Assembly (NCBI GenBank): GCA_023052935.1
Contig: CM041292.1
Span: 117,672,936-117,736,935, forward strand
Source of the DNA: Piezodorus guildinii
Taxonomy: Eukaryota; Arthropoda; Insecta; Hemiptera; Pentatomidae
Length of the DNA: 64,000 bases
Reading direction: 5' to 3'
Position 1 is the first letter of the stretch. The number at the start of each line of letters is the position of its first letter. A program made the translations under genes and the position numbers. Of the stretch, positions 24,000 to 35,499 are shown one piece after another. The notes under the pieces are model-generated. The model made no database searches. It was not told where the DNA came from and saw nothing but the letters and a program-made list of their open reading frames with translations.

Positions 24000-24239
24000 T
24001 TAAAACAAACAGGTTAAACTTAGACAGACCTTACGATGGTCATGTAAATAAGCCTTTTCTATTAAATTATATTATAAATAAATAAATAAAATATGTCAAG
24101 CAAATATGATTTAAATATAATACAATATCATGATACATATGTAAAGACGCTACCCATGGCAGCACAACAATTATTGTTCTAAATGAGGATGTCTCGCGGA
24201 CACTTTGTAACACATCGGTGAGTTTTCTATCAATAATCG
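24000..24239 (-). mobile_element. Extra LINE 3' tail, duplicate of the neighbouring LINE K tail
   Basis: Contains cagcacaacaattattgtt (about 24160-24180) in the same context as 24380-24400 of the adjacent LINE, with matching flanking 3' UTR sequence. This is a second, strongly 5'-truncated copy, or a tandem repeat of the 3' tail, directly downstream of LINE K. Confidence 0.65.
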
Positions 24240-25470
24240 AGGATAAAGTAATGATGAGTTAAAGTTACATAGGTCTTATGATGCTCATGGGATAGAGCCA
24301 AAATAAAATAAATCAAGTCAATGTGATGAAAATACAATATAATACAATGCTACACGTGTGGAGACACTCCCCATTGGCAGCACAACAATTATTGTTCTAA
24401 ATCAGAAGGTCAATCGCCTCGGAGGGTTATCAGGGATATCTAAGAAAGATAAGTAACGGATAATGTGGTTTGTGTTAGCAGGGAGTTTGGAATGATAGAG
24501 ATATATCTTTTGCTAGCAAGGTCTGCCATTAATGGGATCTTGAGGTCATTATGGCTGATTTAATTTGTGAAAAAATAAGTGGCATTCGGGTATTTGTGTT
24601 GGATTTTAGATTGTAAAAATTGATTGCGGGGGGAATCGGTTTAGGAGATCCATCATGTTCAATTCAATACGTCCAAACAGGACTGATAATTTTGAGGTAA
24701 ATGAGTTTTTTTATAATAGAATGGAAGTTTCGAACGTTTGACAAGTAAGATTTTTAGCAACCGGTATCTTCGAACAGTTTCATTTAGTTTTATTCTTGTG
24801 TGACGATCCCAAGTAAAGCGCTTTTCAAGATGAAGTTCTGGGTATCGGATTCATTCTAGAGGAGGAAGTAAGGTGTGATTGAATGATAATGGGGAGAGAG
24901 GAGCAGAAAGTCATCGGTTTGCTACGATGGGTAAAGGTGATATAGTGTGATTTGATAAGATTTTAAACCTTCTAATAAGACTCTATTCTTCAATGGCTGC
25001 GAAGTGGGGCTAAAGGGTTTAGGATGCAGCAGGTGGACATACAGTTAAAAGGCACAGATTTCATCAATGTATAGAGGACTTGCAATGAAAGAGTGGAATG
25101 TAAGCTTTCAAAATGGAGTTGATTTGGTAATTTGGACAGATTTAGTAAACATGGATGAGTAGGAAAGTATCTGATTTACCTTGAAGGTTATACCAGTAAG
25201 ATAGGAACGAATAAATAGGAAATATGTAGGTGAGATGAATTGGCGGAGTTTGAAAAGCAATCCCTGATGCCATGAAAAGTTCAAACATTTTGTTAAGGGA
25301 ACACTACCCATAACAACTTTGTAGTGCTGGCATATAGTGTGGAGCAAAGCCATCAAGTTCACATAGGAATCCTCAGGGAGAATGAGAAAAAAACGTGTGA
25401 GACATTGTAAGCACATGTATCCACACATAATAGTGGAGTAGAAAAATTGGCGCCGGCCGGCCAAGGAACT
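24240..25470 (-). mobile_element. Jockey-like LINE K, reverse transcriptase C-terminal half and tail
   Basis: On the minus strand, the frame 25108-25464 reads reverse transcriptase palm sequence (SWHQGLLFKLRQFI, SYLTGITFKVNQ). Frameshifted downstream pieces read LEKRFTWDRHTRIKLNET, RYRLLKILLV and LKIPLMADLASKRY, then a PPRRL-type C-terminus, the order expected for jockey-clade ORF2. Stops and frame changes show it is dead. It is 5'-truncated near 25465 within the RT, losing the endonuclease. A 3' UTR follows to about 24240. Confidence 0.85.
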
Positions 25471-25875
25471 GAGGAAAGAGTTAAGAGAAGAGACCGCCTC
25501 CTCCGAGCTCAGATATGTTAATCAATTTAATTTAACCTTATTTAAACTTAATAACAACCTGACTATCATTATATTTCATTTAGCTCTAAATACAGAATGT
25601 AACCTAATGCCATATTATAAACCTTGCTTTCAAATACAGTCCACTAAATTTATAAATAACCAGCACTCATACCTATGATTAATGTCTCGATGCATTTACG
25701 TATTCCCTAAATGAAATTTTAATTCAGTTACATTCAGTACGATAGAAAAGTGATAAAATTGGAACACATTTATGAGCAACTTAGTCGTGTTTCAGAACGT
25801 ATGGTTTTTATTACATGTGCAATAACTCACATTATGTAGATTAAATTTAAAATCAAGACAATAAACTACCTTTTT
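25471..25875. other. AT-rich spacer
   Basis: No feature recognised between LINE K and D7. The first bases (ccggccggcc near 25454) mark the 5' truncation point of the LINE. Confidence 0.4.
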
Positions 25876-26773
25876 ACTTTCATTTACTATATATAGTAAG
25901 GGGAAGTATTGCGATCGTGAAAATTTTCGAATTCCAGTTTTCAACGGAAATACGCGTTTTAGGGTCCCCTGTGTCCAAATAACAAAGTCCCGCAAAAAGA
26001 TCTGTGTGTGTGTGTGAGTGTGTGGTAACTCCCGGCCGGAAACGGCAAGTTCTATGAAACTGAAATTTCATATTTAAGACATTTATACTCCCGAGACGTG
26101 ACAAAACTGTTTTCATCAAAATGAGCCCACCAGAAGAGGCGCTTTATACCATGCATTTTGCACCTTTTTTCGATTTTCTCGAAAACGGTTCCAACGATTT
26201 TGATTAAACTCGCTATATCGATGTAAAATTTATTGGGCTTTAATATCAAGGAGGTTTTGTTCTGATTAAAATGGTCTGACAGAGCTTAAAGGCCGATATT
26301 TTAAATTTTCTTCTTTTAAAGTACCTTTAATTTTGTAGATTCAATAAAAATAGCTACATTATCTTGTTAACGCTGATGAAACACAGGTAAATTTATAAAT
26401 TGAATAAATTCGATACCCAACCAAAGGAGAAAACAAAAAAACTATTTTTTTAATGCAATTTTTCGTTTTTGAACATAAGAGCAGTAATATACATGTATGA
26501 TATACTATTGGAAACGAAAGATTTTAGAAAAAATATTATCTCATACACAAGCTTTTAAAAGTCAATAGATAGTGATAAAATGAACATAAAACTAACTGAT
26601 TATTTTAGATTATAATATAATAGAATTTTTAATAAAACACATGTTTCTATATAAATTCAATTTAATTAATTCCTTAAATGTTTCACGTATTTTTATCTCT
26701 AACTGTATTTGAAAACTCTTCCATTGATTTTAAAAATGGAGGTAAGTTAAAGTCGTGTGTTACCCGCACCAGA
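25876..26773 (-). mobile_element. Family D non-autonomous element, copy D7
   Basis: Minus-orientation full copy (898 bp). The 3' end (left) shows actttcatttactatatatagtaa after a T-run, interrupted here only by naming; the 18-bp palindromic core is intact except for one arm base. A GT tract lies at 26003-26022. The 5' end (right) is ttacccgcaccaga before a T-run. Minus-strand frames 25792-25995, 25880-26119 and 26052-26249 are shadows. Confidence 0.88.
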
Positions 26774-28121
26774 TTTTTGTTTGTGTTATACGTTCCGTAG
26801 CACATTGCTTCCACAGAAGAATGCACGTGTATTTTGGGATGCTGTGTGAAGTAACAAAGAATTAAAAATATTTTACAAGTGTAAGGTTTGTACTAGAGAA
26901 CAAAAAAAAGAATAAAGACTAATGCGGTAGCGGCGGAACGTGTTGAAGTAGCACTTCTCCACGATTGATTTAGAAGTGGCTGCCACCGGTTTGCTTCGCG
27001 GCTCTCAGTGTTGATTTTTCTGTTCGTGGCGGACCAACAAAATAAATCTCAATTTTCTTCCACCTTGAGTAGAAAAGGTTGGTAACCTTTAGAATAGACC
27101 GTTCTTGCTGCTCCAATGGGAGTCCTGGGGGATTTTAACAATGGGGTGGTTAATACTTGATATAATTCCTTGGAATAAGTAAAAAATATACATAATTTTA
27201 ATAGAATTTACTAATAGAGCTAACATAATTCAGAGTGTTTAAAGCATTTTAGGATTTTAAGAAGAACGAAAACAATTATTGCATCTAGAGGAAACAAATA
27301 TTTCGGAACACCAGAACACAATAAATAACCCTTAGTATAAGCAGTTAAAAAAACAAAACAAAACTCAGATTCACGGAGGTAATCAAACACATTTTGAAGC
27401 TGCATACACTCTAATAACAGAAAATACTTGGACTTTAAGAGGGAAATTGACTGGAACTTTGATGAGACTGCTCTGCCTTGATAACAACCATTTGTTTCGT
27501 TCATTTCATTCGATTTATAAAACATTGAAAAATATATATTGGAGCGATTAAACGATATCAGAAATACCAAAGAATCCAAAATAATTCTCAAGAAGTTGAT
27601 AACAGTGTACAAATTATTTATATTTTTGTTTAACCATCCATAAAGAAAAACATATACTTTTCGAAGAACATATAAATATAAATTAATATACAAAGGTAGC
27701 AGCATTAAACTACAAATTTATTCCTGTTAATCAGAAATACAGAAAAACGTGCAACTCTTGATAAAAAAAACAAAAGAAATATCAGAAACATTGACAGAAA
27801 AATTATGTGACAGATCACCAATAATCTACCTCAAAAATTATTGCGTTTGCTATTTCATATTTTATAAGTTAGTTTAGTACTAAGGAATCGATTGACGTAA
27901 CACATCTGCACAGAAACTCTAAGAGAGAGATGGTTTATTTGAAAACAAGTGCTGCCTAAATATAGGGTTGCTCCACTGACAGAGCATAAAAATTAATCCG
28001 GTACGAGTGTTCATGTTTTATTCATTTATTAATTTAATTTTTTTATATATTTTGTTAGTTAACGGTATATACATTATATCATATACATGTTTTAAGTTAA
28101 CGTTATTATATACATACATAT

Positions 28122-28124
<3 letters not shown>
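26774..28124. other. Spacer with a G+C-richer patch and a long AT-rich frame
   Basis: The patch 26920-27170 is G+C-rich (gcggtagcggcgg, ccaccggtttgcttcgcgg) and could be an exon or regulatory element. The minus-strand frame 27220-27705 (161 codons) is the longest in the window, but it is hydrophobic, low in G+C and matches nothing I know. The plus strand there also reads a lysine-rich frame (LERLNDIRNTKESKIILKK). I leave it uncalled. Confidence 0.35.
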
Positions 28125-28190
<66 letters not shown>

Positions 28191-28200
28191 CATATATATT
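28125..28200. repeat. (TA)n microsatellite
   Basis: Long TA tract with imperfect edges. The plus-strand frame across it (28007-28234) is an artefact encoding alternating Tyr-Ile. Confidence 0.95.
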
Positions 28201-28269
28201 ATATACATTAGTTAAATTGTTTAGTGTGGAGTAAAGGATATACTACATTCACCTTCGATTGAAAAAAGG

Positions 28270-28700
28270 GTTCATGATATAACTAACCCCGGATTGAAAA
28301 ATTGCTCTGATTCCCTGATCGCAAAATGATTTTTATTTCTTGGTCGGTAAAAGCCAAAAGATGATAAATAAGATGAGTATTGTGGGCCGTTCAACAGGGA
28401 CAATACTTTCTCATTAGCGGGTGATAAAAAATACAGGAGGAGAAAGGAACCATGGAGGCTAAATCGTCCTAAAGCTGCCCTTGAAGGGAGGGGACGAGGT
28501 GCTGCCTTTATGGAGCTTAATAACCTCCTGCCTATCTCCTCCACTACTAAATAGATAATTACAGAGGACCTTTCATAGCCCACGGCCTCTACTTTTTCTC
28601 TCTTAGGGGTCATTTCTCACGCAGTTTTCTCTCTTCTTCTTTCCTGTAAGCGCGTTTCTCTCCTATACAGCCTTCAGTCTCAGGCAAGGAGTATACGCCT
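28270..28700. other. G+C-richer island, function unknown
   Basis: Clearly richer in G+C than its surroundings, unique in the window. A 113-codon minus-strand frame (28272-28613) crosses it but has no recognised domain and unconvincing composition. Its right part is pyrimidine-rich (ttttctctcttcttc). A promoter, 5' UTR, exon or conserved non-coding element are all possible. Confidence 0.35.
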
Positions 28701-28929
28701 TAGTAATTCTATCATAACAAGAACATTTGACATTAAACGGATTTATTTCAAAACTCTAAGAATTAAATGTTCACATACTTTTTTTCTTCCTAACCTGACC
28801 CCAGTTATTGTTAACATAAGTAGGATGGAACTTTATGAATCTAAATAAGATGAAATTTTAATCGTTTTTCTGCATTACATACATCGAACCAAAATGTAAT
28901 TTAAGTTATGGTTACCAAATGAAAACAGG

Positions 28930-29545
28930 TAAAGAGATAGAGAATAAATACGGATAAGACGAAATATATTGCTTAAGAGCAGAAAAAGTGACGATTTTGG
29001 TGATATCGATATTTTAGGATAAACGTTAAGTTCTTTTGATAACTAGAAAAAATATATTATTTGTTGTTGCTTTAATATTGTAATCGGTTGCGAAATTACT
29101 TGACTACAGGCTTCGCTTATGAAAATTTAAGGTTATAATTCATAAAACTATTATCCCGATGGTTCTATACGGAGGTAAAACCTGGTAGCCTAATTTGAAG
29201 AGTGAAAACGCCTTTAGGTTTCAGAGAATGAGGTACTACTTAAAATATTTAGCCCTAAGAGGATAAAGGCCACTGAGGAATTTAGAAGATTACACAACGC
29301 GGGAATTACGGAGCTTATATAGTTGGGTTGATAAAGTGTAAAGTCGTTAGTCTCAGAGAAGAAAGGATTCCGTAAACAATAGTATGCGCCGAACTGACTT
29401 GTAGGCTTCTGATGTAGGCCGAGACGTCGGAGGAAGGATTATTTTAAGTCTGATCTCGGGGGATGGATCTTTATGGCTAGGACGTCAATCATTGGACGAT
29501 TCTGCGTAGACAACATTTGGAGGTATCGGCAATGAACTTTCCGGT
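28930..29545 (+). mobile_element. RTE-like LINE fragment, reverse transcriptase C-terminal region
   Basis: Plus-strand relic with frameshifts. INTDKTKYIA lies near 28946-28976. KTIIPMVLYGGKTW (about 29144-29186) matches the Y-K-T-I-I-L-P-V-L-Y-G-x-x-T-W motif of this class. ATEEFRRLHNAGITEL follows, matching the x-R-R-L-H-N-x-E-L segment, then an arginine-rich stretch. Many stops; the 5' and 3' ends are missing. Confidence 0.75.
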
Positions 29546-29579
29546 TCGCTAAACCTCTTATTATTAGTAGTAGTATCCA

Positions 29580-29820
29580 TCGGGCGTGATGTAGTCGATC
29601 AAGAGTTGAATGTACTGTGTGCAGGGATCAAACCCAGGCTGTGTCAGAATTATTTATTATGGCATTTCAGCCATGTAGCAGCTCTATGAAATGGACATCC
29701 TCCTGGGGCACCCAATAAATTGGGTACCCAAAATTTGGAGGGAAAATCTAGCGGCTGAGCATGAGCAAGGCCTAATCACCTCCATGCGTGACCGTTGGTC
29801 GTAAAACAGTCGTAAAATCT
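29580..29820 (+). mobile_element. tRNA-derived SINE, family B, diverged copy 3
   Basis: Plus-oriented and diverged. Head cgggcgtgatgtagtcg, box B-like ggatcaaacccagg, then tgtgtcagaattattta, cctcctggggcaccc, gggtacccaaaat, gcggctgagcatgag and caccgttgg-like blocks. Tail bases near 29810-29820. Confidence 0.7.
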
Positions 29821-31139
29821 TTTTAAGTTCTAAACACAAAAAAGTACACGATTTTTTTTATACCTCTAAGATGATTAGTTATTTATTTTTCAGACATCGC
29901 CTGAAACAAAAAAAAAATATTTTTTAGCCATTTCCAAAAGAAGAATTTTATTTTCGTATTTTGCAGCTTTTGGGCCTCAAGTTCCATCATGCATATTTAT
30001 ACATACATCATGTTTCACCGCTTAATCAGCAGTTTCGTCTAATTTTGCTCAACATCTCATCGGCCGTCCTATAAGGCTTCCTGGCAAAATGCATGATAGT
30101 ACTCGAACGGCTCCAGAGGCCGCAACGTTGTAAAATACGGAAATAAAATAAATCGATCCTTTTGGAAACGGCCGAAAATATATCTTACAAAATTAATGAA
30201 CGAAGAGAACGATGACGAGAAAAAAAAAATTGTTTTACCAGCCAACTTTGAAAAGTTGGTGAGTTGTATAGTAATATTTCTTTTTCGAATTGATCTTCAG
30301 GCTCAATGTTTTTTACTAGCTCAAATTTTTTAAACATTAAACAACTGTACTTAAACATATTACGAAGTAACCCCAATACCCTAGTTATATTTAATTTACT
30401 TATTGAGATTTAAAGAAGATACGTGAAAAGTTTTAGGGATATCTGTTTGTGATACGATATTTAGATTATATCTTAATAGTATTAAAACCTTCATTGTTTT
30501 AAGTTTGATTATAAATAAATCTATTAACAGTAACTGAATTTTGTCTTAGTCTAAATTTTTTACTAGCCGAGAAGTGTTTTTTCCGATTTTGCTGTTTTGC
30601 GACAGTGGGGTGCGGTGTTCCATTAACTGGTGAAAGGGTGGATCAACACCATCCCAGTAAAAGGTCCCTCTGTAAACACTGTCCTAAATTCCTATAATAG
30701 TCAAGTGTTGGATGAAAAAGTGAATAAAATCAGTGAATAACATTTCTCTTTAAAGAGACGTTTTCAACTTTATAGGAGCTCCCACAATAACCTCGATACT
30801 TTCAATGCCTCAGTATCGATAAGCTTTAGGCATAAAAACAGGAAAACAGTAATCCGAAAATACCATTGTTGAGAGGTTTATTTAATAAACAACAATCATT
30901 CAGTGGATAAAATTATAACTCAGAAATAAGGCATGTTAAAATTAAAATCACTGATAAAATACTCTTTGTAAATAAGAATACAAAAACATTTTATGAAATA
31001 TTAATGAATTTTTCTCTGTACTTGAAATGCATCACAATAGGATATAAATATTTTCCCCAAGTTTCTTTATTGCTGAAATTATTATGTTGTTAATAAAATG
31101 AATAAATACATGTAAGTATCGTAATGGTAATATTTTGTT
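29821..31139. other. Spacer
   Basis: AT-rich with moderately G+C-richer stretches (about 30060-30130 and 30590-30680) and no recognised motif. The minus-strand frame 30185-30376 is not convincing. Confidence 0.4.
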
Positions 31140-32690
31140 TTTTCATCGGATCTTACTTTAGTTAGGTTAACATTATTTTTGAAAAGAATTTGCAGGGCTG
31201 TGAAACATTAGTAAGTATGATTTTGTCTAAACTGGACTCAAAAGGAGGCCCTTGACTTTCTAAAAGAATATTTTTTTTTTCGACCTAAAATAAATCATGT
31301 AATGTTTCTATTAAGAGAGGTGATAGAAAAACAAAACATCTTTGTAATTCATTTTTTTTTCTTTTCGTTGCTAAATTATTATAATATCTGAATCTCATTT
31401 TAGAATACGTTGTCCTGTATAAAGCCAAGTAGAACGAATAGAATAGAATTTAAGGGACAAATTAGTTAGTGGTCATTCAATATCCCGATATTTTAATTTT
31501 TTTTTTCTTACTTAAACATCACGAAACTTAATCTCCTTTGAGAAGAATCGAATGAAAATTTTTATTTACAAAAAACGCAGCAAATTGGGGTACTGTTTCC
31601 AAATAATTATAGATAACAGTATAACAAATTAAATAGCTATATAGGCAATTAACTTATATGCAAAAATAGAAATTAATAAAGGAGAAAAAATAAAAAATAA
31701 AAACCAGCAAAATTGTTTATTTATAGATTAAGTTCAAAACGCTATTTCGTATTTATTATATCGTACCTCAATTTTAAGGGAGGTTTTTTTTTTTTTTGTT
31801 TTTTTAGTACAATTTGTAGGTCTGTGAACCTCGAGTAAGTATGATTTTGTCTAAAGTCGTCTCGAATGAAGGCTCTTGACATTATAAAAGTATAATTTTT
31901 TTTTCTTAGCCCCTTATTTTCTCTTCTAAAAGCTGCAATGCTGGTAGGTTCTCTTTTTTTCTGCAATCGTACATTTTAAGGAGTTGCAACTCTTTAACGT
32001 AACTTCTGGAGAGTAATAAAATTATGAATAATAATTCAGGTGATGGGGCTCACCTTCTAGTTTGTTTCTGCCTTACAAAAATATTTGTATAAAAATATTT
32101 TTATATTTATATTTGTACAAAGTATAAAAATATTTGTTTTCTGAACTTAAATAATCCATGTTTCTGTTATGAGAGGTGATGGGAAAAAAAAAAATCTTTC
32201 AATTTTTTTTTTTCTAATTTGTTGCTGAATACTTGTAATATCTGAATTTCATTTTGGAATACGTTGTTCTTTATGAAACTAAATATATTAAAACGCATGC
32301 AATTTAATGGACAAATTAGTTTGCGGTCATTAAATATCCTAATATTATAATTTATGTTTCTCACATTAAATATCTTGAAGCTTAATATGCTTTGAGACGA
32401 ACTGAATGCAGATTCTTGTATACAAAAAAACGCTGCAATTTATTATACAATGGTTAACTGCTTCTAAATAATTATAAATATATAACAGTATAAAAATTTA
32501 TTTAGCTGTGTAGACAATTAAATTATATGCATTACAATACATTAATAAATGGGGGGGAAAGAAAGAAAATCCAGCAATAATGTTGATTTATACATTAAGT
32601 TAAAAAGGCTATTTCGTATTTATTAATTCGTACCTCAAATTTAAGGGAGGGTATTTTTTTTTTATTATTTTTTTTTTTTTTGTAGAGTAC
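31140..32690. repeat. Two diverged tandem copies of an unclassified unit, probably LINE tail
   Basis: Unit 1 (about 31190-31800) and unit 2 (about 31810-32690) share ordered blocks: ctgtgaa, agtaagtatgattttgtct, gagaggtgat, aatatctgaat, tagaatacgttgt-like, gacaaattagtt, cgctgcaa-like, and gctatttcgtatttatta, then a T-run. Unit 2 has an extra segment (31920-32070) that matches 33890-34040, the 3' UTR of the LINE remnant at 33890-34700. The units are therefore probably pieces of the same LINE family. Confidence 0.65.
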
Positions 32691-33119
32691 AAAAGTTCAT
32701 TCTTGAAAGTAATAAACTAAAATATTAAATGGAATATTTTTAATTTATTCTGAAAACCTCATCACGACTTATTAGTATACGTATCTTATTACTGTAAGCA
32801 GTTTTTGGAAGGCACACATAAAAAAAAAAAAAAAAAGTGGGCTATGTGATTCCCTAAAGAAGATTATTTCCAAAACCTAAAGTAATGTTATATTGAATTT
32901 AATATTCTTACTACTGGATGATTATTGTATTTTGAATAAGGTTAAGAATCTCAATACAAACATAAACAATTTTGATGTAAGCCTAAAGAAGAAGGCGATA
33001 AAAGCATAACGTGAGTATTAGAATTATATACACTTGAATATTGTAAGGATGTAAAAGTGAAAAAAAAAATACCTGTGTGAAGAGAAGTAGAGATATGTGA
33101 GAGTATTAAAGTGAGGTAG

Positions 33120-33420
33120 GAGTATGAGAGCAAACAGCGGCCCAAGGGGCAGTGGACAGAGAACTCTCCGCTGGGAAAATATCCCTTTTATTTTCCGATC
33201 CCGACCAAATGATTCCTTCCTCAGCCCCTTTATCGTGGCCACATACGATAGAAACGTAATTATTGTCCCTTTTTATGGCCATTTTATTGCTACCGCCATT
33301 AAGTATCGGGTCTTACCGTGCGGTGGACCGTAAGATAACGGCCAGCCTTTGGAAGTGCCATTACTGCATAGTCCAAGTAAGCGATAAAAAGTAACTGTTA
33401 CTACACCCGTGATATCTCCA
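33120..33420. promoter_or_regulatory. G+C-richer island with homeodomain- and GATA-like motifs
   Basis: A compact unique block with ttttatggccattttattg, gccattaa, gtaattatt and gataagataacgg-like motifs, that is, candidate Hox/Cdx-type and GATA-type sites packed within 200 bp. Both strands have open frames (33124-33333 plus, 33024-33242 minus) without protein-like character. A cis-regulatory element is the favoured but unproven reading. Confidence 0.3.
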
Positions 33421-33889
33421 ATCACGAGCTATTTTTATCTTGAACATAAAAATAAACCAATTACTTATTTATTTAATTTGTGGTAACCATTAGTCGATGA
33501 AATCATAATGTTGAAAATAGTCATTTAGGAAAAAATTGGTATGCTGTGTTATAGCAACCCAATTTTGTTAGGCAGTATCATTTTGTTGGTCAATAAAGTG
33601 TCTCTCTATTTTTAACAAACATGAACCCCGTTATGTATCTATTTAGTTCTCAATTTTTTTTCTTATTCTATTAATATACAATTCTTAATTTTTCGTTTTT
33701 ATTACAGACTTATTCCTTTTTCTGTCCTGAATACAAGTTTTTCAATTTATATAATTTAAGATATTGATTAAAAATTAGGATTACGAGATAAGACTACCAC
33801 TGAAAAGATTGAAAGCTTCCCCGCATATTTCTGTGTAACATATAAAACTGATCCGAACTGCAATTTTTTTTCCATAGCCGCTGTTGTTA

Positions 33890-34700
33890 GCTCTTCTCAA
33901 AAGCTTAGGATTTGAATATTTTCCTTTTTCTGCATGTATGCATTTTAAGGATGTCAGATATCTCTATAATCTCTATGATATATATAATTATCTTCTAAGC
34001 ATCTATATGAGGTGATGGGCTCACCTTTTGGTTTAAGTAGAACCTTAAATAAAATACTGAAACCTAAATCTCAATATTCTGCCATCGTTGAGGTAATCCA
34101 GAAGGTGTCAGCTTGACATATATGGGATCGTTTATAAGTTTGACTGTTTCATAGAACTTTTTATTCCTCATAGTTATAAATTCGGAAAGCTTGTCCATTT
34201 TTGATTCCTCTTGAATTCTAGAGGGTTTAGTTCTATGGGATGACGTTTCTTTCATAATTTTCCGTAGATCGTTTTCGTAATTATAATTTTCCATAGATCA
34301 TAATTCGTTCCATTTTGGAACGATTGTAAACATTTTTCGGTCCACCTAGCAACATGCGAAAAGAATGGAGCAACATATAACAGAGTTGGACGTATAATGG
34401 CCTTATATATTTATATCTTCAGTTAGATTTAATTATAAAGAATTAAGTGATTAAGTTGCCTTATTTTTTCCCAACTGACTTAATTTTTTTTACTAAAGTG
34501 GGCCGAAAACTTTCATTTATATCAAAGGTGACTCCGATATAGCTTAATAATTAATTTTTCTTTCCTTTTTTAAATGAGTAAACCCTTCGTTTTATCTGCA
34601 TTCACATCAATTTTTAACATTTTCAGTTCGTTCGCCATAAAAAAAGTAGTGTCTTAACGATAAAAAATATGTCAAAAGATACTTTTAATATCGAGAGTAA
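33890..34700 (-). mobile_element. LINE R remnant, reverse transcriptase end and C-terminus
   Basis: Minus strand. LKIDVNADKTKGLLI (about 34590-34640) matches the RT segment preceding the thumb. IYKAIIRPTLLYVAPFF (about 34355-34410) matches the I-R-P-x-x-L-Y-A-x-P motif of jockey/I-type elements. After a frameshift, the frame 34064-34294 gives the C-terminus (MDKLSEFITMRNKKFY). The segment 33890-34060 is 3' UTR, repeated at 31920-32070. Stops and a frame change show decay. Confidence 0.8.
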
Positions 34701-35097
34701 AAAATAATAACTAAAGCCATTACCAAACATAACAATTGGATTGTCGTATGTACGGCCTATTTTTCTATTTTTACTGCTGGTATGCGAAATCCACCAGCCG
34801 CTGAAGTTTATTTCTTTCGATAAGGTACAAGCTGAATACACTAACACATCTATATTTATTATTTTAATCATTATTATTGGTTCTTCAGTTGGCTGGATTC
34901 TTGTTTCAAAAATATAATGATAATTAATCATGGTAGCTCTCAAAGATTATAATTAAAAATTATGAGTTGAGAATCACTGAATTTTATTAGATGTTACTGA
35001 ACATCCCAGAAAGAAAAAAAATTGTTATGCATTGTGTGTAGCAAAACAAAGGTAAAAGTAATTCTTTGAAAAAGCTTGTTTGTCCGATACACGATCA
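34701..35097. other. Spacer or upstream LINE remnant
   Basis: A 106-codon minus-strand frame (34623-34943) overlaps the LINE R end and has no recognised motif of its own. It may be decayed LINE sequence. Confidence 0.3.
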
Positions 35098-35499
35098 TCA
35101 ACCTTGGAGCTGCCATTTGCATTCCAAGTAGACAGCATACTTTAGAAAAGCGTCCTTTTGCTGTTTTCTTTCCTTTTTTTTTCTCTTTATTTGTTTTTTT
35201 TCCTCTACCGGATCCACAAGTGCAAGAAGTAATGGAGCAGTTGAGTCCATTGTAAGCACTGCTTTTAGAATATATCCAAGGCAGTAAAATGTTATGTTAA
35301 AAGGTATAAACGTTGTAAGGTTGATGCTCTTTCTAGTTCACATGGCACTTTTCCTTGGATTGTTCTTAAAACCTATACCATCGACTAAAATAAAAATACT
35401 ACTAATAATAGCTTTATTGTCATCAGTATGGACAAAAGGCTCATTTTCAAGAAATGACTGACTCCTGATTATTCCACCTATAATAGTTTCTACAGTCGA
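35098..35499 (-). pseudogene. Broken coding relic, one in-frame TGA in about 133 codons
   Basis: One minus-strand frame runs from 35499 to a stop at 35098-35100 with a single internal TGA after NNPRKSAM. The first half reads TIIGGIIRSQSFLENEPF and DDNKAIISSIFILVDGIG. The second half reads GYILKAVLTMDSTAPLLL and ALVDPVEEKKQIKRKKK, then DAFLKYAVYLECKWQLQG. It looks like real protein, ending in a lysine-rich stretch and a short helix, perhaps a transposase or a dead gene. I do not recognise the family. Given the AT-rich background, chance cannot be excluded. Confidence 0.28.

Noticed and set aside
27220..27705. 161-codon minus-strand frame, the longest in the window
   Set aside because: Very AT-rich, hydrophobic, no domain, no start context, and the opposite strand is also partly open. 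Not enough to call a gene.
33124..33333. 69-codon plus-strand frame starting MRANSGPRGSGQR
   Set aside because: Open mainly because of locally higher G+C; the minus strand is open too, and motif content fits a regulatory island better.
35098..35499. Selenoprotein with TGA as selenocysteine
   Set aside because: No supporting SECIS-like structure was identified, and both flanks look like decayed coding sequence near other relics.
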